A stretch of DNA of 64,000 nucleotides from Alnus glutinosa (GCF_958979055.1 NC_084894.1:4593001-4657000), one strand, 5' to 3'; shown: positions 1-11,071, counted from the first letter of the stretch. Program-made: numbers and translations. Notes: generated by a model from the letters alone, not told the origin.

Positions 1-603
1 GTGAATATTTATGTCATTACTGGTTTATCCACATTTTATGCCCCTGGCCCTGGGTTCTTATTGGTGTTTGTGGTTGCAGGATCTAAAGTGCTTCGTGTTC
101 TCTCTCATTTCTCTCCATTTCAAGATCAAGCCAATATAGCATGGATTAGGAGTCTGCTGTTTTCTCTGCAATCTGCATTCGATTTTGTTTGCAATTGTAA
201 CAGTCACCTTATTTTGCGTGCAGTCTTGGCCATTTGACAGTTTAGCACTTTTATTGTTACCTGTTGTGTATGGGATAATGGGAGTGGTTAATCAGATTTA
301 CCATTGTGTGCACACATAGTAGAATGTTACAATGTTACCAAAGCTTCCTAATTGCTTCTCGTGTTAATGCTTTTTTTTTTTCTTCATGAACCGATTGCGA
401 TTGAAAAGCTTGAAGTAGTATTACGTTTCCAATTTAGACCCTATTTGCCATATCGAGTGTATAAATGCTTGGTAATTATATAGATGGTTGACATCAGAGA
501 TATGGTAAAAGACCAATTTTTTTAAATTTTAGTTATAAAAGACTCGAAAACTCTACTCCAAAAAGACGATTCAATAACTTCAAATCAATATATTCCTAAG
601 AGA
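1..603. other. Left-edge spacer without a confident gene
   Basis: A short open stretch covers 1-237. It contains a possible splice acceptor (TTGCAG at about 75-80), so it may be the tail or 3' untranslated part of a gene to the left. The encoded peptide is not recognised and has no family motif. From 240 to 595 only AT-rich spacer is seen. Confidence 0.3.
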
Positions 604-1440
604 TAGGCTTGGCAATTCAGGCCCACGGGTCGGGCTCGTGTCAACCCGGCCGACCCGATTATACAATCGGGTTCAACACGAACCCGACCTGATTATTAAT
701 CGGGTTGAGTTCTGGAACCCGAACACGACCCGGGTAACCCGTGAAAAAGAATAACTGAAGAACAGAAGAAGGCAAGAAGCGTGGCCGAGCGGCCGAGCCC
801 ACTGCCAGCCCAACACTTAGTGATTACAGCACTGCTCATCGAGTCATCGTCCTCGTTGCGCTTCTCCTCATGGGCTTCCTCTACATCTGCTCGCGTTGAT
901 TTTGCGCAAACTCTGCCGCCAAGTCACCGCCTCTTTCTCCTCGAACTTGCTGAGAGCCTGAGACAAAATCGCGCAGTTGATCTAGTACTGGCAGAGCTCT
1001 CGCGCAGTCGATCTAGTACCGGCAGAGCTCGAATCATCAGCGAGTCCACCTCTTTGCACAGGTTCGACCTGGTTGGAAGATCCGACAGTAGAGAAGAGTC
1101 AGAAAACGTTCAACCTGGAAGAGGGGTCTGGAAGATCGACGATCGAAGACCATGACTCGTGTATACTGGTGACTCTGGAGTCAAGAGGTGAGGCGTGGTT
1201 GCGTGAAATGAAATGGTGAAAGAAAGGGAAAGCTGAAAAGAAAAGGGATGTGGGTGCGGGTCGTGCTTCTAGCCGGGCTAGGGTTTGTTTTTTGTTTTTA
1301 ATAATTAACGGGTTATAATCGTGTCATAATCGGGGCGACCCGATTATGACCCAAAACCCGATTACCTCAAACCCAAACCCTGTATTTTCGTGTCGTGTTT
1401 ATGTCGGGTTCACGGGTCGTGTCAAAAGTTGCCAACTCCA
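604..1440. mobile_element. Non-autonomous hAT-type DNA transposon, 837 bp
   Basis: The ends are inverted: TAGGCTTGGCAA on the left and TTGCCAACTCCA on the right. GC-rich subterminal runs of CGGGT/ACCCG motifs follow on both sides. The element is flanked by an 8-bp target duplication, CTAAGAGA (596-603) and CTAAGAGC (1441-1448), with one mismatch. Eight-base duplications and TAGG-like tips are typical of hAT elements. No transposase domain is visible. An open frame at 781-1155 resembles no known protein and contains a 31-bp tandem duplication, so it is probably not a gene. Confidence 0.8.
969..1030. repeat. Two-copy 31-bp tandem repeat inside the hAT element
   Basis: Units 969-999 and 1000-1030 both begin TCGCGCAGT and differ at only two positions. 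The duplication lies inside the non-autonomous hAT element. Confidence 0.8.
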
Positions 1441-1631
1441 CTAAGAGCCAATGTAGCACTCTTGTTTTGTTTTTGTTTTTTTTTTTTTTTTATTCGTTCT
1501 CTCTCTCTAAATTTTATTCATTTTGCTTGGGATTTCAATAGCAATTGTAGTATGTTTCATGGGGGCATTTAAAACATGACCTAATAATTGTCCGAGGTGT
1601 GGGATAAGGCCCTTGTATTGACTATCTCGGG

Positions 1632-1823
1632 TAGTGATTGAGAGGAGACCATTGACCGGCTCACCCCCCCCCCCCCCCTCTTCCTCTCCCTTTTATATTA
1701 AAAAACCCTCTTTTAATCCAAAAGAAGGAATAAAATAATATAAAAACAAAAAGTGGATTAAAAGTGGGTTTTTTAATATAAATGGGGGGAGGGAGCCGGT
1801 CAATGGTCTCCCCCCAATCACTA
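1632..1823. mobile_element. Near-perfect palindromic MITE, 192 bp
   Basis: The left arm begins TAGTGATTGAGAGG and the right arm ends with its complement, CCCCAATCACTA. The homology continues through the middle (about 80 bp per arm), so the whole unit can fold into one long hairpin. The outermost TA on each side fits a TA target duplication. The left arm carries a run of 15 C (1664-1678) where the right arm has only a short G run, which indicates slippage. No coding capacity. Confidence 0.75.
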
Positions 1824-2149
1824 CTAACCTCAAATGAGCTGGAGCCCCATGCTCTCAAGAATTTCACTAAAATTTAGGCAGTAAAAGAAAAAAACTACCT
1901 AAATTTTCGTTATGTCAGATCAAGAATTTCGAAATAAATCCTGTTTAGAATCTCATGATGACAAAAAAAATATTGAAGTTTAATTAAAGAGTGTTAACTT
2001 GAGTTTACAAATTGACCCATTTAATTAAGCGAATTAAACAAATGGGAATCAGACACCCTTTCAATCAAAAGGATATATAGCTCTGGTTTTTTTATTTTTA
2101 TTTTTTTATAATTTAAAAAAAAAAAGAAAAAAATTAAAACAAAAATATT
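1824..2149. other. AT-rich spacer
   Basis: Only A/T-rich sequence is seen between the palindromic MITE and the Harbinger element. It includes poly-T and poly-A tracts near 2090-2140. No gene is supported. Confidence 0.5.
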
Positions 2150-2424
2150 GAAGCTGTTTGGCAACCAATTCTCACTTAAAGTTCATCGCCTTTTTGCCCA
2201 TCAGTAGACCTATATGACAATTCTGCTAAAAAATCCTGCCAAGCTGCTACGCTCAGTTTTGAAATTTATTTCTGTTGAATTTTGGTCCTCCCGCTTAGCT
2301 CATTTTCCTCAGTTTTCTTCTTCAGTCTTTATGCACCTCATCTCTTCTCACTGACTTTGAGCCTTTTGGATTCCTTCTTCAGTCTTCAAGCCATCAACCC
2401 ACCTTTCCACCGACACGCCATCAC
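2150..2424 (+). repeat. Left terminal inverted repeat of the Harbinger element
   Basis: About 275 bp match the complement of 10780-11068, including the shared run TTTTCCTCAGTTTTCTTCTT. The match fades after the CCGACACGCCATCA motif near 2424. Sequence 2425-3010 is C/T-rich, may be an untranslated leader for the internal genes, and holds no recognised protein. Confidence 0.8.
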
Positions 2425-3628
2425 ATGCTCAATCTCTTTAGATCTCCATCTCCTCTCTCTCAGAATCGCTTCTATCAACTCTCTCTTCTGAAAATTGATC
2501 TCCTCTCTCCATATCCCCTCAATCACAGGCGAATAAAGGAAAAGTCTGTGAGATTCCCCATTTTCGAGCCAAACGCCATCAACGCGCCATGCTCTGTGAT
2601 TCAGACAATGGGCAGAGATTTGTGACCGTTTACCCATCAATTTTTCCGCTATCCTTCCTCACCTCTCTCCATTATTACCCTAACCACCAACTTAATTCTC
2701 CTTTACACTTAAGTCGACAGAAATCTATTATCAGGATCTCCCCATCACCTCCCTTTATTTGGTTTCTGCGCTCTGTGAACCAGAGGTGTCAACGGTTGCT
2801 TCTAACAGCACTGACCTCCGCACCAGCAGGCCTCTACAAAACTAGAGCCTCTTGCCCTCATTTGAAGCATGGGCAAGCAAAGGGATCCGAACTCTACATC
2901 CGTTTGCAAAAGGGAGGCTGCATTAAGAAGCTGCCATCCGAGGAGGACCACCAACGGGACGAAAGGGAAACGTCGTTCTGCAAGACTCATTTTCACAAGT
3001 CCAGTCACTAGATCCCATAGCAAGGTTAGTTTCCCTATTATGTAGGGTTTGTCTTCCTAGATTTATGCTACCATCTGTAGTTGTGTATCGCTAGTATTTT
3101 GATAATATTTGTAGACTGAGATGTATTTGTGTAGGTTGGGTAATTTGATGATATTTGTAGACTGAGATGTATTTTATTGGGTGCAGTTGACTAAAAGCAA
3201 CACTTGAATTTGTTCCTTATGTTTCTAGTTCTAAATATTGTCCTTATGTTTTCTTTTTTGACTGATGTTAATGGTTTAACAAATTTAGCACTGAGTTCTG
3301 TTTTTGTGCTTTGAGAACATAACAGAGAAAAAATAAACATCTAAAAACAACTTCGGGTTTGATACTTATTTGTTTGGTTTTGAGGAAAATTGATACTTAT
3401 TTGTATGCGTGGTGAAGCCTATATAGTGAAATGGAATATATTTATGCAATCATTATGGTTATGGATCGAATAGGGGAAAACATGTTTATTGATTGTTTCA
3501 CTGCAGGCTCACTTTGAGCATCATTGGAATAGATCGAGGCATGCAAAGTTTGGTTTACACTTAAAAGATCCCATTTTTATTTGTCATTTCTTCAAATTGG
3601 ACAATAAATATTTTTGAACAATTTCTAG

Positions 3629-4410
3629 TGTACATTGAGTCAGTTTTTTGGAAACAAAGTGAGGCTAAAAGATATAATAATTATAAGAACTCATTTACAA
3701 TCATCTTATGCTTAAATGTTAAGTTCTTGTAAATGTACCTGCTTTTAGCTAATCTAGTATAGCTATAATGTGCTTGGAAGTGTACATTGAGTCAGTTTTT
3801 TGGAAACAAAGTGAGGCTAAATTATATAATAATTATAATAACTCATTTACAATCATCTTATGTTTAAATGTTAAGTTTCTGTAAATGGATCTGTTTTTAG
3901 CTAATCTAGTATAGCTATAAATGTGCTTGGTAGTGTACATTGAATTAGTTTTTTGGAAACAAAGTGAGGCTAAATTATATAACAATTAAGAGAACTCATT
4001 TACCACACTACTTATGTTTAAATGTTAAGTATGCCTGTAAATGGATCTGTTTTTAGCTAATCTATAGCTAGAAACGTGCTTGGTAGTGTACATTGAGTCA
4101 GTTTTTTGGAAACAAAGTGAGGCTAAATTGTATAACAATTAAGAGAACTCATTTACCACAATACTTATGTTTAAATGTTAAGTATGCCTGCAAATGAATC
4201 TGTTTTTAGCTAATCTAAATGAATCTGTTTTTAGCTAATCTATAGCTATAAACGTGCTTGGTAGTGTACATTGAGTTAGTTTTTTGGAAACAAAGTGAGG
4301 CTAAATTCATAAGCATAATTATAAGAACTTATTTCCAATCATCTTATGTTTAAATGTTAAGTTTCTGTAAATAGATAAGCTAATATAGTATCGCTATAAA
4401 CGTGCTAGGA
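3629..4410. repeat. Five-copy ~153-bp tandem array inside the Harbinger element
   Basis: Units start at TGTACATTGA positions 3629, 3781, 3934, 4087 and 4265 and contain GGAAACAAAGTGAGGCTAAA. Spacing is 152, 153, 153 and 178 bp. The fourth unit is longer because a 25-bp piece (AAATGAATCTGTTTTTAGCT onward) is duplicated within it. The array is non-coding and lies upstream of the Myb/SANT gene. Confidence 0.9.
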
Positions 4411-5022
4411 GAAATTTTAATTTAATTAATAGGACCAAAAAAAAAAAAAAAACTACTTTCGCGAACTTCATGATCATATATTAGAAGCTACAAATTAAAG
4501 TCAGTAGCCAACAAAACAAAAGTGGGGCAGCAGAGCTTCTAACTATTACATCATTTACATAAACAAGTACACGTGATCGTATGGTTTCTTTCCCCTCATC
4601 AATTTAGAGAGACATAATATATTAATGTAATAAGATGGCATATTATTAAAAGAAGATTTAAACCATGTAGTGTTATACTTCTCGTCCAAACAATGTTTTA
4701 ATATCATTTGTATATTTGTCCGTTACCTGTTGGCAACTTTGTTGGGATTAGAAACATTCTATTGGCTGTTTTTTGTGGTTCTCTGCTTGCAACTTTCGGT
4801 GGTTACATGGATGTGTAAGTTCGTATTATGAGTAAAAAATAAAAAAAGAAGAAAACAACAGAACATGAACCTTGGTAGAACTAGTTCTAGCATATTTATT
4901 TTGTGCAAGTTCCTAGCATATTATTTAAGCTTAGGATTTTCACATTAATTTATTGGTCCCCCTGAATTTTATATCTATACCTTATTTACATATAGACAAA
5001 TGTGTTATTTCCATTCATGTAG

Positions 5023-6100
5023 ATGTACAATATCGGTACCCCCCGAAAATCTCCAAGGAAGCACCAGGTTAGGGGTTCGGGTCAGCCCAAGCCCCCTCCC
5101 GTTGTATGGTCACGGGAAAATGAAGAACACTTGATCTTTATTTTGCTAGGGTTTGCCCAAAAAGGAGTTAGGCCTTTGTTCGGTAGCCACGTGAATAAAA
5201 TCATCGAGTACCTCAATGATCGTATTGACAATTGTCAATACAGCACCAATTAAGTGAAGAATAAAATAGGAAGCTTAAAACAAAATCACAAAGATTTCAC
5301 TATACTTTCAAGCGGCAAGGTGGGTACAGGGTTCGGTTGGGACCACACGACAAACACGGTCACTAATAGCGTGGACAAGTGGGAGCAACTGAAATTCGTA
5401 AGCATCAATGAAGTTTTTTTCTTATAAATTTCATATTAAATATTCCGTTGCAAACTAACGAATTGCTTCATGTTCTCTTTGTTTTGTAGGAGTATGGTGC
5501 GGATAAATACTACAAATTCAAGAACAATCCGCCGCGCCTCTTCCCATTGTTAACCACCATATTTATGGGATCGTATGCCATAGGGGAGTTCGCCTACGCT
5601 AGCACACAGGATCCGCCCGACATTGATGACGAACGCGGCTTTGACGACCTGTTGATTGACCTATAACCCGTGTGCCGTAATTGACTTGGAAGAGCCTGAT
5701 ATGCCCCGCCCTGGCATAAGGATGCCAACAAACAAGGGTAAATGGCATGCAACACCCCTCCAATCCTCCCGGAGCAACAAGCGTACTAACACAACCACTG
5801 AGGACTTGGAAGTTGGGAAAATGTCCGGTGAATGGTAAAAAATGAAAAGATAATTTGAGCAGCTGCAATGCAACTTAAGAACAACCAAAGGGTCAGTGGC
5901 TACTAGTAGACCAGATGAAATCACATAGGCGATGGCGGTTCTGAACGATGTGGTGGTTGAGCACCCCGTGACAGAGGAAAATTATTGGAGGGCTGCCAAT
6001 TCCTTCACCGACAGGATAAAGGCAAGGGTATTCATTGGCATGGAGCTGATGAAAAGAGTGAGATGGGTCATGCGAGAGATTAATATTAAGGACATGTGAT
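5023..6100 (+). pseudogene. Decayed Myb/SANT-like protein of the Harbinger element
   Basis: In PIF/Harbinger elements this accessory DNA-binding protein binds the termini and helps import the transposase. The start is ATG 5023. The first exon has the Myb/SANT-like layout: VVWSRENEEHLIFILLGFAQ, then after an in-frame TAA (5251-5253, where the family often has Gln) the continuation KNKIGSLKQNHKDF and the hallmark GFGWD. A GT-AG intron runs from about 5399 to 5489. The next exon begins EYGADKYYKFKNNP, then a frame change near 5665 and further stops separate an acidic middle region from the C-terminal helix (EENYWRAANSFTDRIKARVF, ending at TGA 6098). At least two stops and one frameshift make it a pseudogene. 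It has the same orientation as, and lies directly upstream of, the transposase, the usual arrangement. Confidence 0.75.
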
Positions 6101-6369
6101 ATCACAGTTTTGTTATCTAGTTGTTGTGATAATCCTTTATAAATTTTCAGACTATTGCATCTAAATTTTAGACATTGTCCTTATTTTAAGTCCATTGACA
6201 TTATAATTGACACTATTTATATATTTCAGTCGTTTTTATCTTCTTCATATTTATATATTTCTAACTACTTTTTTTTTTGCAAAATATTTGACACAACATA
6301 CTTTATGTTCATATATTGGATTTAAATATTTTCCAACTATTGTCTAATGATGAGTACATAGGTGACAAA

Positions 6370-7853
6370 ATGGATGCTGGTGGACCGTCAAGTCTTGAAA
6401 ATTCAAACTGCGAGGAGGAATTGGACGCATGTTCCGATTCTGAAGCATCACGGGGTGATGAGGATAATTTAGACAGAGAATCAATTGCATCATCGCTTGG
6501 AAGCGACAACGCTTTTTTCAGCGATCCAGAGACCATGGAAGTTGAATTACAGCTTGGACAAATGTTTATCAGAATAGCTGAGTGGAAGGAACAACTTGAA
6601 GAAAGACAAAGGCATCCTGTACCTCAAAGAACATCTGAGTTAACGGGCCCTATGTGGGTTTATTGGGTGTTAACAAATCCCAACCTGATAACATGCTACA
6701 ATCGCTTTAGAATGTGGCCTGACACATTTCTTGCGCTTTGTAACAACTTAAAACATAATGGCTTCTTGCGTAGCAGTCGATATGTGAAGATCACGGAGCA
6801 AGTGGCTGTATTTTGCCTCCTAATGGCACAAAATTGGTCGCAGAGGGACGTGTCTGATCGGCTCCAACGATTGTTGCATACCGTGAGCGTATACTGCAAA
6901 AGGACATGCAAAGCCATTTGTAGGTTGGGTAAAACAATCATCCAACCCACACAGACAATGAAGCCACACCCTGCCGTTGCCCGAAATGGGGACTTCTACC
7001 CATTGTTTCTCAGTGAGCAATGCTTGTCCTTTTTATCTAAGTTTAGCAAATATTTTTAAGATTATTCCTATTACATACCACACTATACTAACAAACAATA
7101 CGTTCACTGCAGGAATGTATAGGTGCTATTGATGGCACACACATCCATGTGAAGATGACCGGTGCGAATAACACGACGTACTGAGGTAGAAAGCATACAA
7201 CCACTCAAAATGTCATGTGTGTTGTAGACCTAGATCTCTGTTTCACCTTTGTGTACATTGGTTGGGAGGGGAGTGCGCACAACGCCCGCATTTTTACGAT
7301 GTGTGTGAATGATCTGACACTATGCTTCCCAACCCCTAAAGAATGTAATATACCGCACAAATATTTCATATGTAACATGTAAACATCCTTGTTATTGTAC
7401 TTTGGTTAATTACAAATTTATATTTGTACATAAGGTGCAGGTTCATTCTACCTGGTGGATTCCGGATATGGTTGCTATCAGGGGTTCTTACTGCCGTATC
7501 AGCGTGGACGGTGTCAATTGGCAACATTTCAAAATGGCCAAGAACTTCCCAAGAATTTGAGGGAGCTATTCAACTATAGGCACTCATCTCTACGGACCGT
7601 CGTGGAACGAGCTTTTGAGGCGTTGAAGAACCGGATTCCAATTTTAGAAAAAATGGCCCCATACCCACTACGATACTAGCGTCTATTTGAAATTGCATGC
7701 TGCACTTTACATAACTTTATTAGGAAATATAACGGGATGATTGATCCACTATTTCGAGCGGCTTTGTGCAGACTAAACCCCTGTGTTGATGTTGATGATC
7801 GACAGGAATTGGGATTGGCGCAAAACGTTGCACCCGGGGAACGATTGGACTAA
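6370..7853 (+). pseudogene. Decayed PIF/Harbinger DDE transposase (HARBI1-like nuclease)
   Basis: This is the excision/integration nuclease of the element. Exon 1 (ATG 6370 to about 7005) has an acidic N-terminus, then the helical domain common to plant HARBI1-like proteins (RFRMWPDTFLALCNNLKHNG ... KITEQVAVFCLLMAQNWSQR). After an intron (acceptor at 7111-7112) comes the first catalytic Asp in CIGAIDGTHIHVK, then FVYIGWEGSAHNARIF. After a second intron (acceptor near 7440) come the second Asp in YLVDSGYG and the Glu in RHSSLRTVVERAFEALKNR, followed by the CCTLHNFIRKYNG tail. Two in-frame stops break it: TGA within TTY*GRK (family usually Arg) and TAG at 7677-7679 in PLRY*RLFE. The donor of the first intron is also unclear. 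All three catalytic residues remain visible. Confidence 0.85.
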
Positions 7854-8754
7854 TCAGATGTTAGTTCCGTTTATATGGGGAAAGTAAGGGATGCAATGAC
7901 CTTAAGTATGTGGAGTCACCTTTAAGTTATTCACCAAAATAGTATGCAGTTGTTTTATGTATGTGGTTTTTGGAAACCATTATTGATTTGTATTTGGAGG
8001 GATAGTGTATGAAAAATCTCATGCTTTTAGAAAGGCTTCTTAAGTTTCCAATGAAGAGTGTGCTCATTTCAGACCATAAGTATGCACCAAAATTTAGTCC
8101 ATTTTGTCCTATAGACTGCTTTAAGTTGTTGTAATAAAACATGCTCATTTCGTTAATGGTTGATTCTGATTTTAGATGTTTGCCATTCTTACTTTTAGGG
8201 ATATTCTTAGTTTAAAGCGGGGCATTAGTTTATTGCATTCTCTGGTTGGAATTATTCCGTTGACATATTGAAATAAACAAATATCAATTAAGTAGTAATG
8301 GAAAATTCTACAATTCAAAATAACAAATGTCCATGACTTCTCGTCCCTTTGTAGTTGAATAATAATTATCAAAATATCATACTGCTAGATAGCAAATGGT
8401 AGCTAGTAGATCAGCTTGATGCAAATTAACGGCTTAAACCCATAATGAAGTTTAAAAAGTAGCAAGTGGACCATACAAGACCCAAAAGCACAAGTAACAA
8501 GATACAATAAGCATGTTAATGCTATTGAGTAAATGAAATCTCCAGCTTGTGACTAAATAATATCAATGTGCAAAAGGATGAATTATTACCAACCCATTGT
8601 CAAAGAATTCCTAAAAGGGCTGTATCCCTTGAATATGACAGAATTTGACAACTTCGAATGAGATGCTCCATTTGGTAAATATACACACATAACATTCAAA
8701 ACGAACAAGTTCAAAATCACAAAAACTAGTACATCCAAACTTCTTTCATAATTG
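7854..8754. other. Non-coding interior of the Harbinger element
   Basis: AT-rich sequence between the convergent transposase and GRF genes. It probably contains their two 3' untranslated regions. No motif or further gene is seen. Confidence 0.4.
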
Positions 8755-9261
8755 TCATATTAACATCAACTTGGTACTTCTAGGCCCACTAAAACCACTA
8801 AAATAAAAAACTAAGAGCAAAATGACAACTAACAACGCAACCCTTAATATATTCCTATTATTTTGACTCGACCCTAATTCCCGCTTTAGTTTATCACAAT
8901 GTTCATTGCACTTTCGTTCAATGAGTTCCTCAACTCTGACATTATTAGCATGCATTATCTTCTCCATTTGTTGCAGATATTCCATTAATCTCTTCTCGCA
9001 ATCAATAATTTCCTTATCAGCTCACTCAAAGAAATTACAATCACCGGGTTTCTAGATGATAAAAAAAAAAGGGCAAAAGTGTCATAGGTTACTAACGACG
9101 AAATATAGGCACTCAACGCTAAGATCAGGAATTACCTTATAGTTAATACATCCATACCACTTTCTACCGGGATTGGTCTCGGTCCTAGAGTTCCTTAGAC
9201 GTGCAGGAATTCCACAACGACATAACGGGGGACCACTTGACAAATCACTTATTGTAGACAT
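8755..9261 (-). pseudogene. GRF zinc-finger protein with C-terminal membrane anchor, carried antisense in the Harbinger element
   Basis: Reading on the minus strand, exon 1 (9261-9136, ATG at 9261) encodes 42 residues including LCRCGIPARLRNSRTETNPG and RKWYGC. Exon 2 (9051-8755) follows an 84-bp GT-AG intron and continues KPGDCNFFE-(stop)-ADKEI. Together this is a GRF-type zinc finger: Cys-x-Cys-Gly, NPGR, then Cys and CNFFxWxDxE. The invariant Trp is replaced by TGA (9022-9024), which breaks the gene. The rest is a coiled coil (KRLMEYLQQMEKIMHANNVR ... IERKC) and a hydrophobic helix (ILRVALLVVILLLVFYFSGF) that predicts a tail anchor. Small plant proteins with this GRF/coil/TM layout are known and often transposon-linked; their function is not established. 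It may be cargo or an element-encoded accessory gene. Confidence 0.7.
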
Positions 9262-10201
9262 TTAATCGTGCCTACATTGGAAAGCACATGACGTGAGAAT
9301 CTTATAACATTCATAATTGAATTCTATACCATACCAACAAATGGCTTGCATAATCTGCTTAGTAATAATGCATTTAACCAAGACAATAATCCTTACCCTC
9401 ATAGCATAATCTATATTCAAATAAATCCAACTTTTTTTTAACAAGAATGGATTAGCAAAGATAAGTCAAATTTGAATTAAGGCAGCATCACAAGTTTGTA
9501 TCATTCAAAAAAAATTATTCTGAAAAAGCAAGTTGCTGAGAAACCTAAAGAAGTTACTTCGTTAAAAGAGTCATGAAATCAACTACATATACCCATCATA
9601 AATTCATTTCCTTAAAAGGGTCACGAAATCAGCTAAAAGGGTCACGGAATCAATTAAAGGAGGTGAAAGGGAAAAAAATCCCTGTCGTGATTCATATCAT
9701 GCTGTCTTCTAATGACATCAATAGCCATCTCTGTTGGATTAGTATGTTGCAACTCTAACTTAACTCCATGTAGGTCTTTTTAAATTTTCGTTATAAGTTT
9801 GCATAAATCATGGTGTTTCTAGCTTAATGTACCAGGACATTGTCATTGAAGAGCATGTGGCATTGCTATAAACATAGCTGTTGATAGAGCCCAATAGATC
9901 TTTTATCAGGGAAGCTCTACAAAACTGAAGACTCAATAGGGCCTAAAAAACTATTTTGCTTTGTTGAACATATCACTTCTTTTTTTACCCCCCTCTGGTG
10001 AAGACAAATGTTACAAACTTAAAATTCAATGCTGTTGTTTATTTTTGCCACAAAGTGAAAAGCTTCAGATAATTTTTTGGCTTGATGTTATGGACGCACA
10101 AGCATTGTGAGTAATACTCACTGGAAAAAGAATTTACTAATCATCATAGATGAATGTCGACTTGTTTTGTTTGCGTAATTTGTTTTTATATTAATGTGTA
10201 G
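9262..10201. other. Non-coding interior of the Harbinger element
   Basis: No gene is seen. A short cluster of repeats around AAAAGGGTCACGRAATCA lies at 9565-9660. The region upstream of 9261 may hold the promoter of the antisense GRF gene. Confidence 0.4.
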
Positions 10202-10317
10202 GTGGAAGCTAATGATGCAGTAACAGTGGCTAGTATGACCAGGCCAAAGCCATTGCCAAATGAAATCCTGTCTGACCTTTCTGTATCTGCAGCAACCAAG
10301 TTACAATGCTTCCGGGT

Positions 10318-10320
<3 letters not shown>
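10202..10320 (+). other. Possible captured exon fragment next to a CT microsatellite
   Basis: A splice-acceptor-like TGTGTAG precedes an open stretch reading VEANDAVTVASMTRPKPLPN followed by EILSDLSVSAATKLQCFRVL. The LPNEILSDL piece resembles the start of an F-box, but the match is too short to trust. It runs straight into the CT repeat. It could be a captured gene fragment or chance. Confidence 0.2.

Positions 10321-10366
<46 letters not shown>
10319..10366. repeat. (CT)n microsatellite
   Basis: An uninterrupted CT dinucleotide run of 24 units inside the Harbinger element. Confidence 0.95.
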
Positions 10367-10367
<1 letters not shown>

Positions 10368-10779
10368 ATATCTTACTTCCTATCCTTCCAATTCATGTAA
10401 ATGTTCCGATTTGATGAAGAGAAAAATCAATGGGATAAGCGTATGTCTCACCTGTGTTGTTGAATCCGCCCTTGAAGATATGGCGTACCTTTTTTCCTTA
10501 ATTAGGGTGTTCCAATCTCGCGCTTTGCGAGCCTCGATGCACTTGTTAAGATGTACCTAAACCGTTTTCACTTTCACAATGTCCTCGCCGTCGGTATCTC
10601 CTATTTCCACCAGTCCCAAACCGGACCGGAACCAAATATGTCTGGGCAGAAACCACAGGCGAATGGACCAAATGTCTAGGCAGATCCATGAGGGAGAGGA
10701 GATGGAGATATGAAGAGAGATGGGTTGATGCCGTGTCGGTGAGGATTTTGGCTGATGGCGTGAAGAACGATTCTGTCTA

Positions 10780-11068
10780 TAATGGCATGTCGGTGGGGAG
10801 GTGGGTTGATGGCGTGAAGACTGAAGAAGGAATCCGAAAGGCTCAAAGTCAGTGAGAAGAGATGAGGCGCATAAAGACTGAAGAAGAAAACTGAGGAAAA
10901 TGGGCTGAGCGGGAGGATTGAAAATTCAATGGAAAGAAATTTCAAAACTGAGCGACTGAGCGTGGTAGCTTGGCAGGATTTTTTAGCAGAATTGTCATAT
11001 GGGTCTATTGTTGCTGATGGGCAAAAAGGCGATGAACTTTAAATGGGAATTGGTTGCCAAACAGCTCC
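10780..11068 (-). repeat. Right terminal inverted repeat of the Harbinger element
   Basis: Inverted partner of 2150-2424. The inner part and the adjoining 10700-10780 carry several direct copies of a TTGATGGCGTGAAG-like motif, a possible subterminal binding-site cluster. Sequence inward (10450-10700) has no recognised gene. Confidence 0.8.
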
Positions 11069-11071
11069 ATT

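Larger units (their letters stand above)
2150..11068. mobile_element. 8.9-kb PIF/Harbinger transposon with long terminal inverted repeats
   Basis: The left end (GAAGCTGTTTGGCAACCAAT) and the complement of the right end (GGAGCTGTTTGGCAACCAAT) match, and the match continues for roughly 275-290 bp. Both ends abut ATT (2147-2149 and 11069-11071), a 3-bp target duplication as expected for PIF/Harbinger. Inside are the two genes typical of the superfamily on the + strand, Myb/SANT-like (5023-6100) and DDE transposase (6370-7853), plus an antisense GRF zinc-finger gene (8755-9261). All three carry stops, so this copy is not autonomous. Most superfamily members have TIRs of only tens of bases, so these arms are unusually long. 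Confidence 0.85.

Noticed and set aside
781..1155. 124-residue open frame in the hAT element
   Set aside because: No recognisable domain, contains a recent 31-bp duplication, and lies wholly inside a non-autonomous transposon.
2589..3011. 140-residue open frame near the Harbinger left end
   Set aside because: C/T-rich leader-like sequence without domain similarity; partly overlaps other chance frames on both strands.
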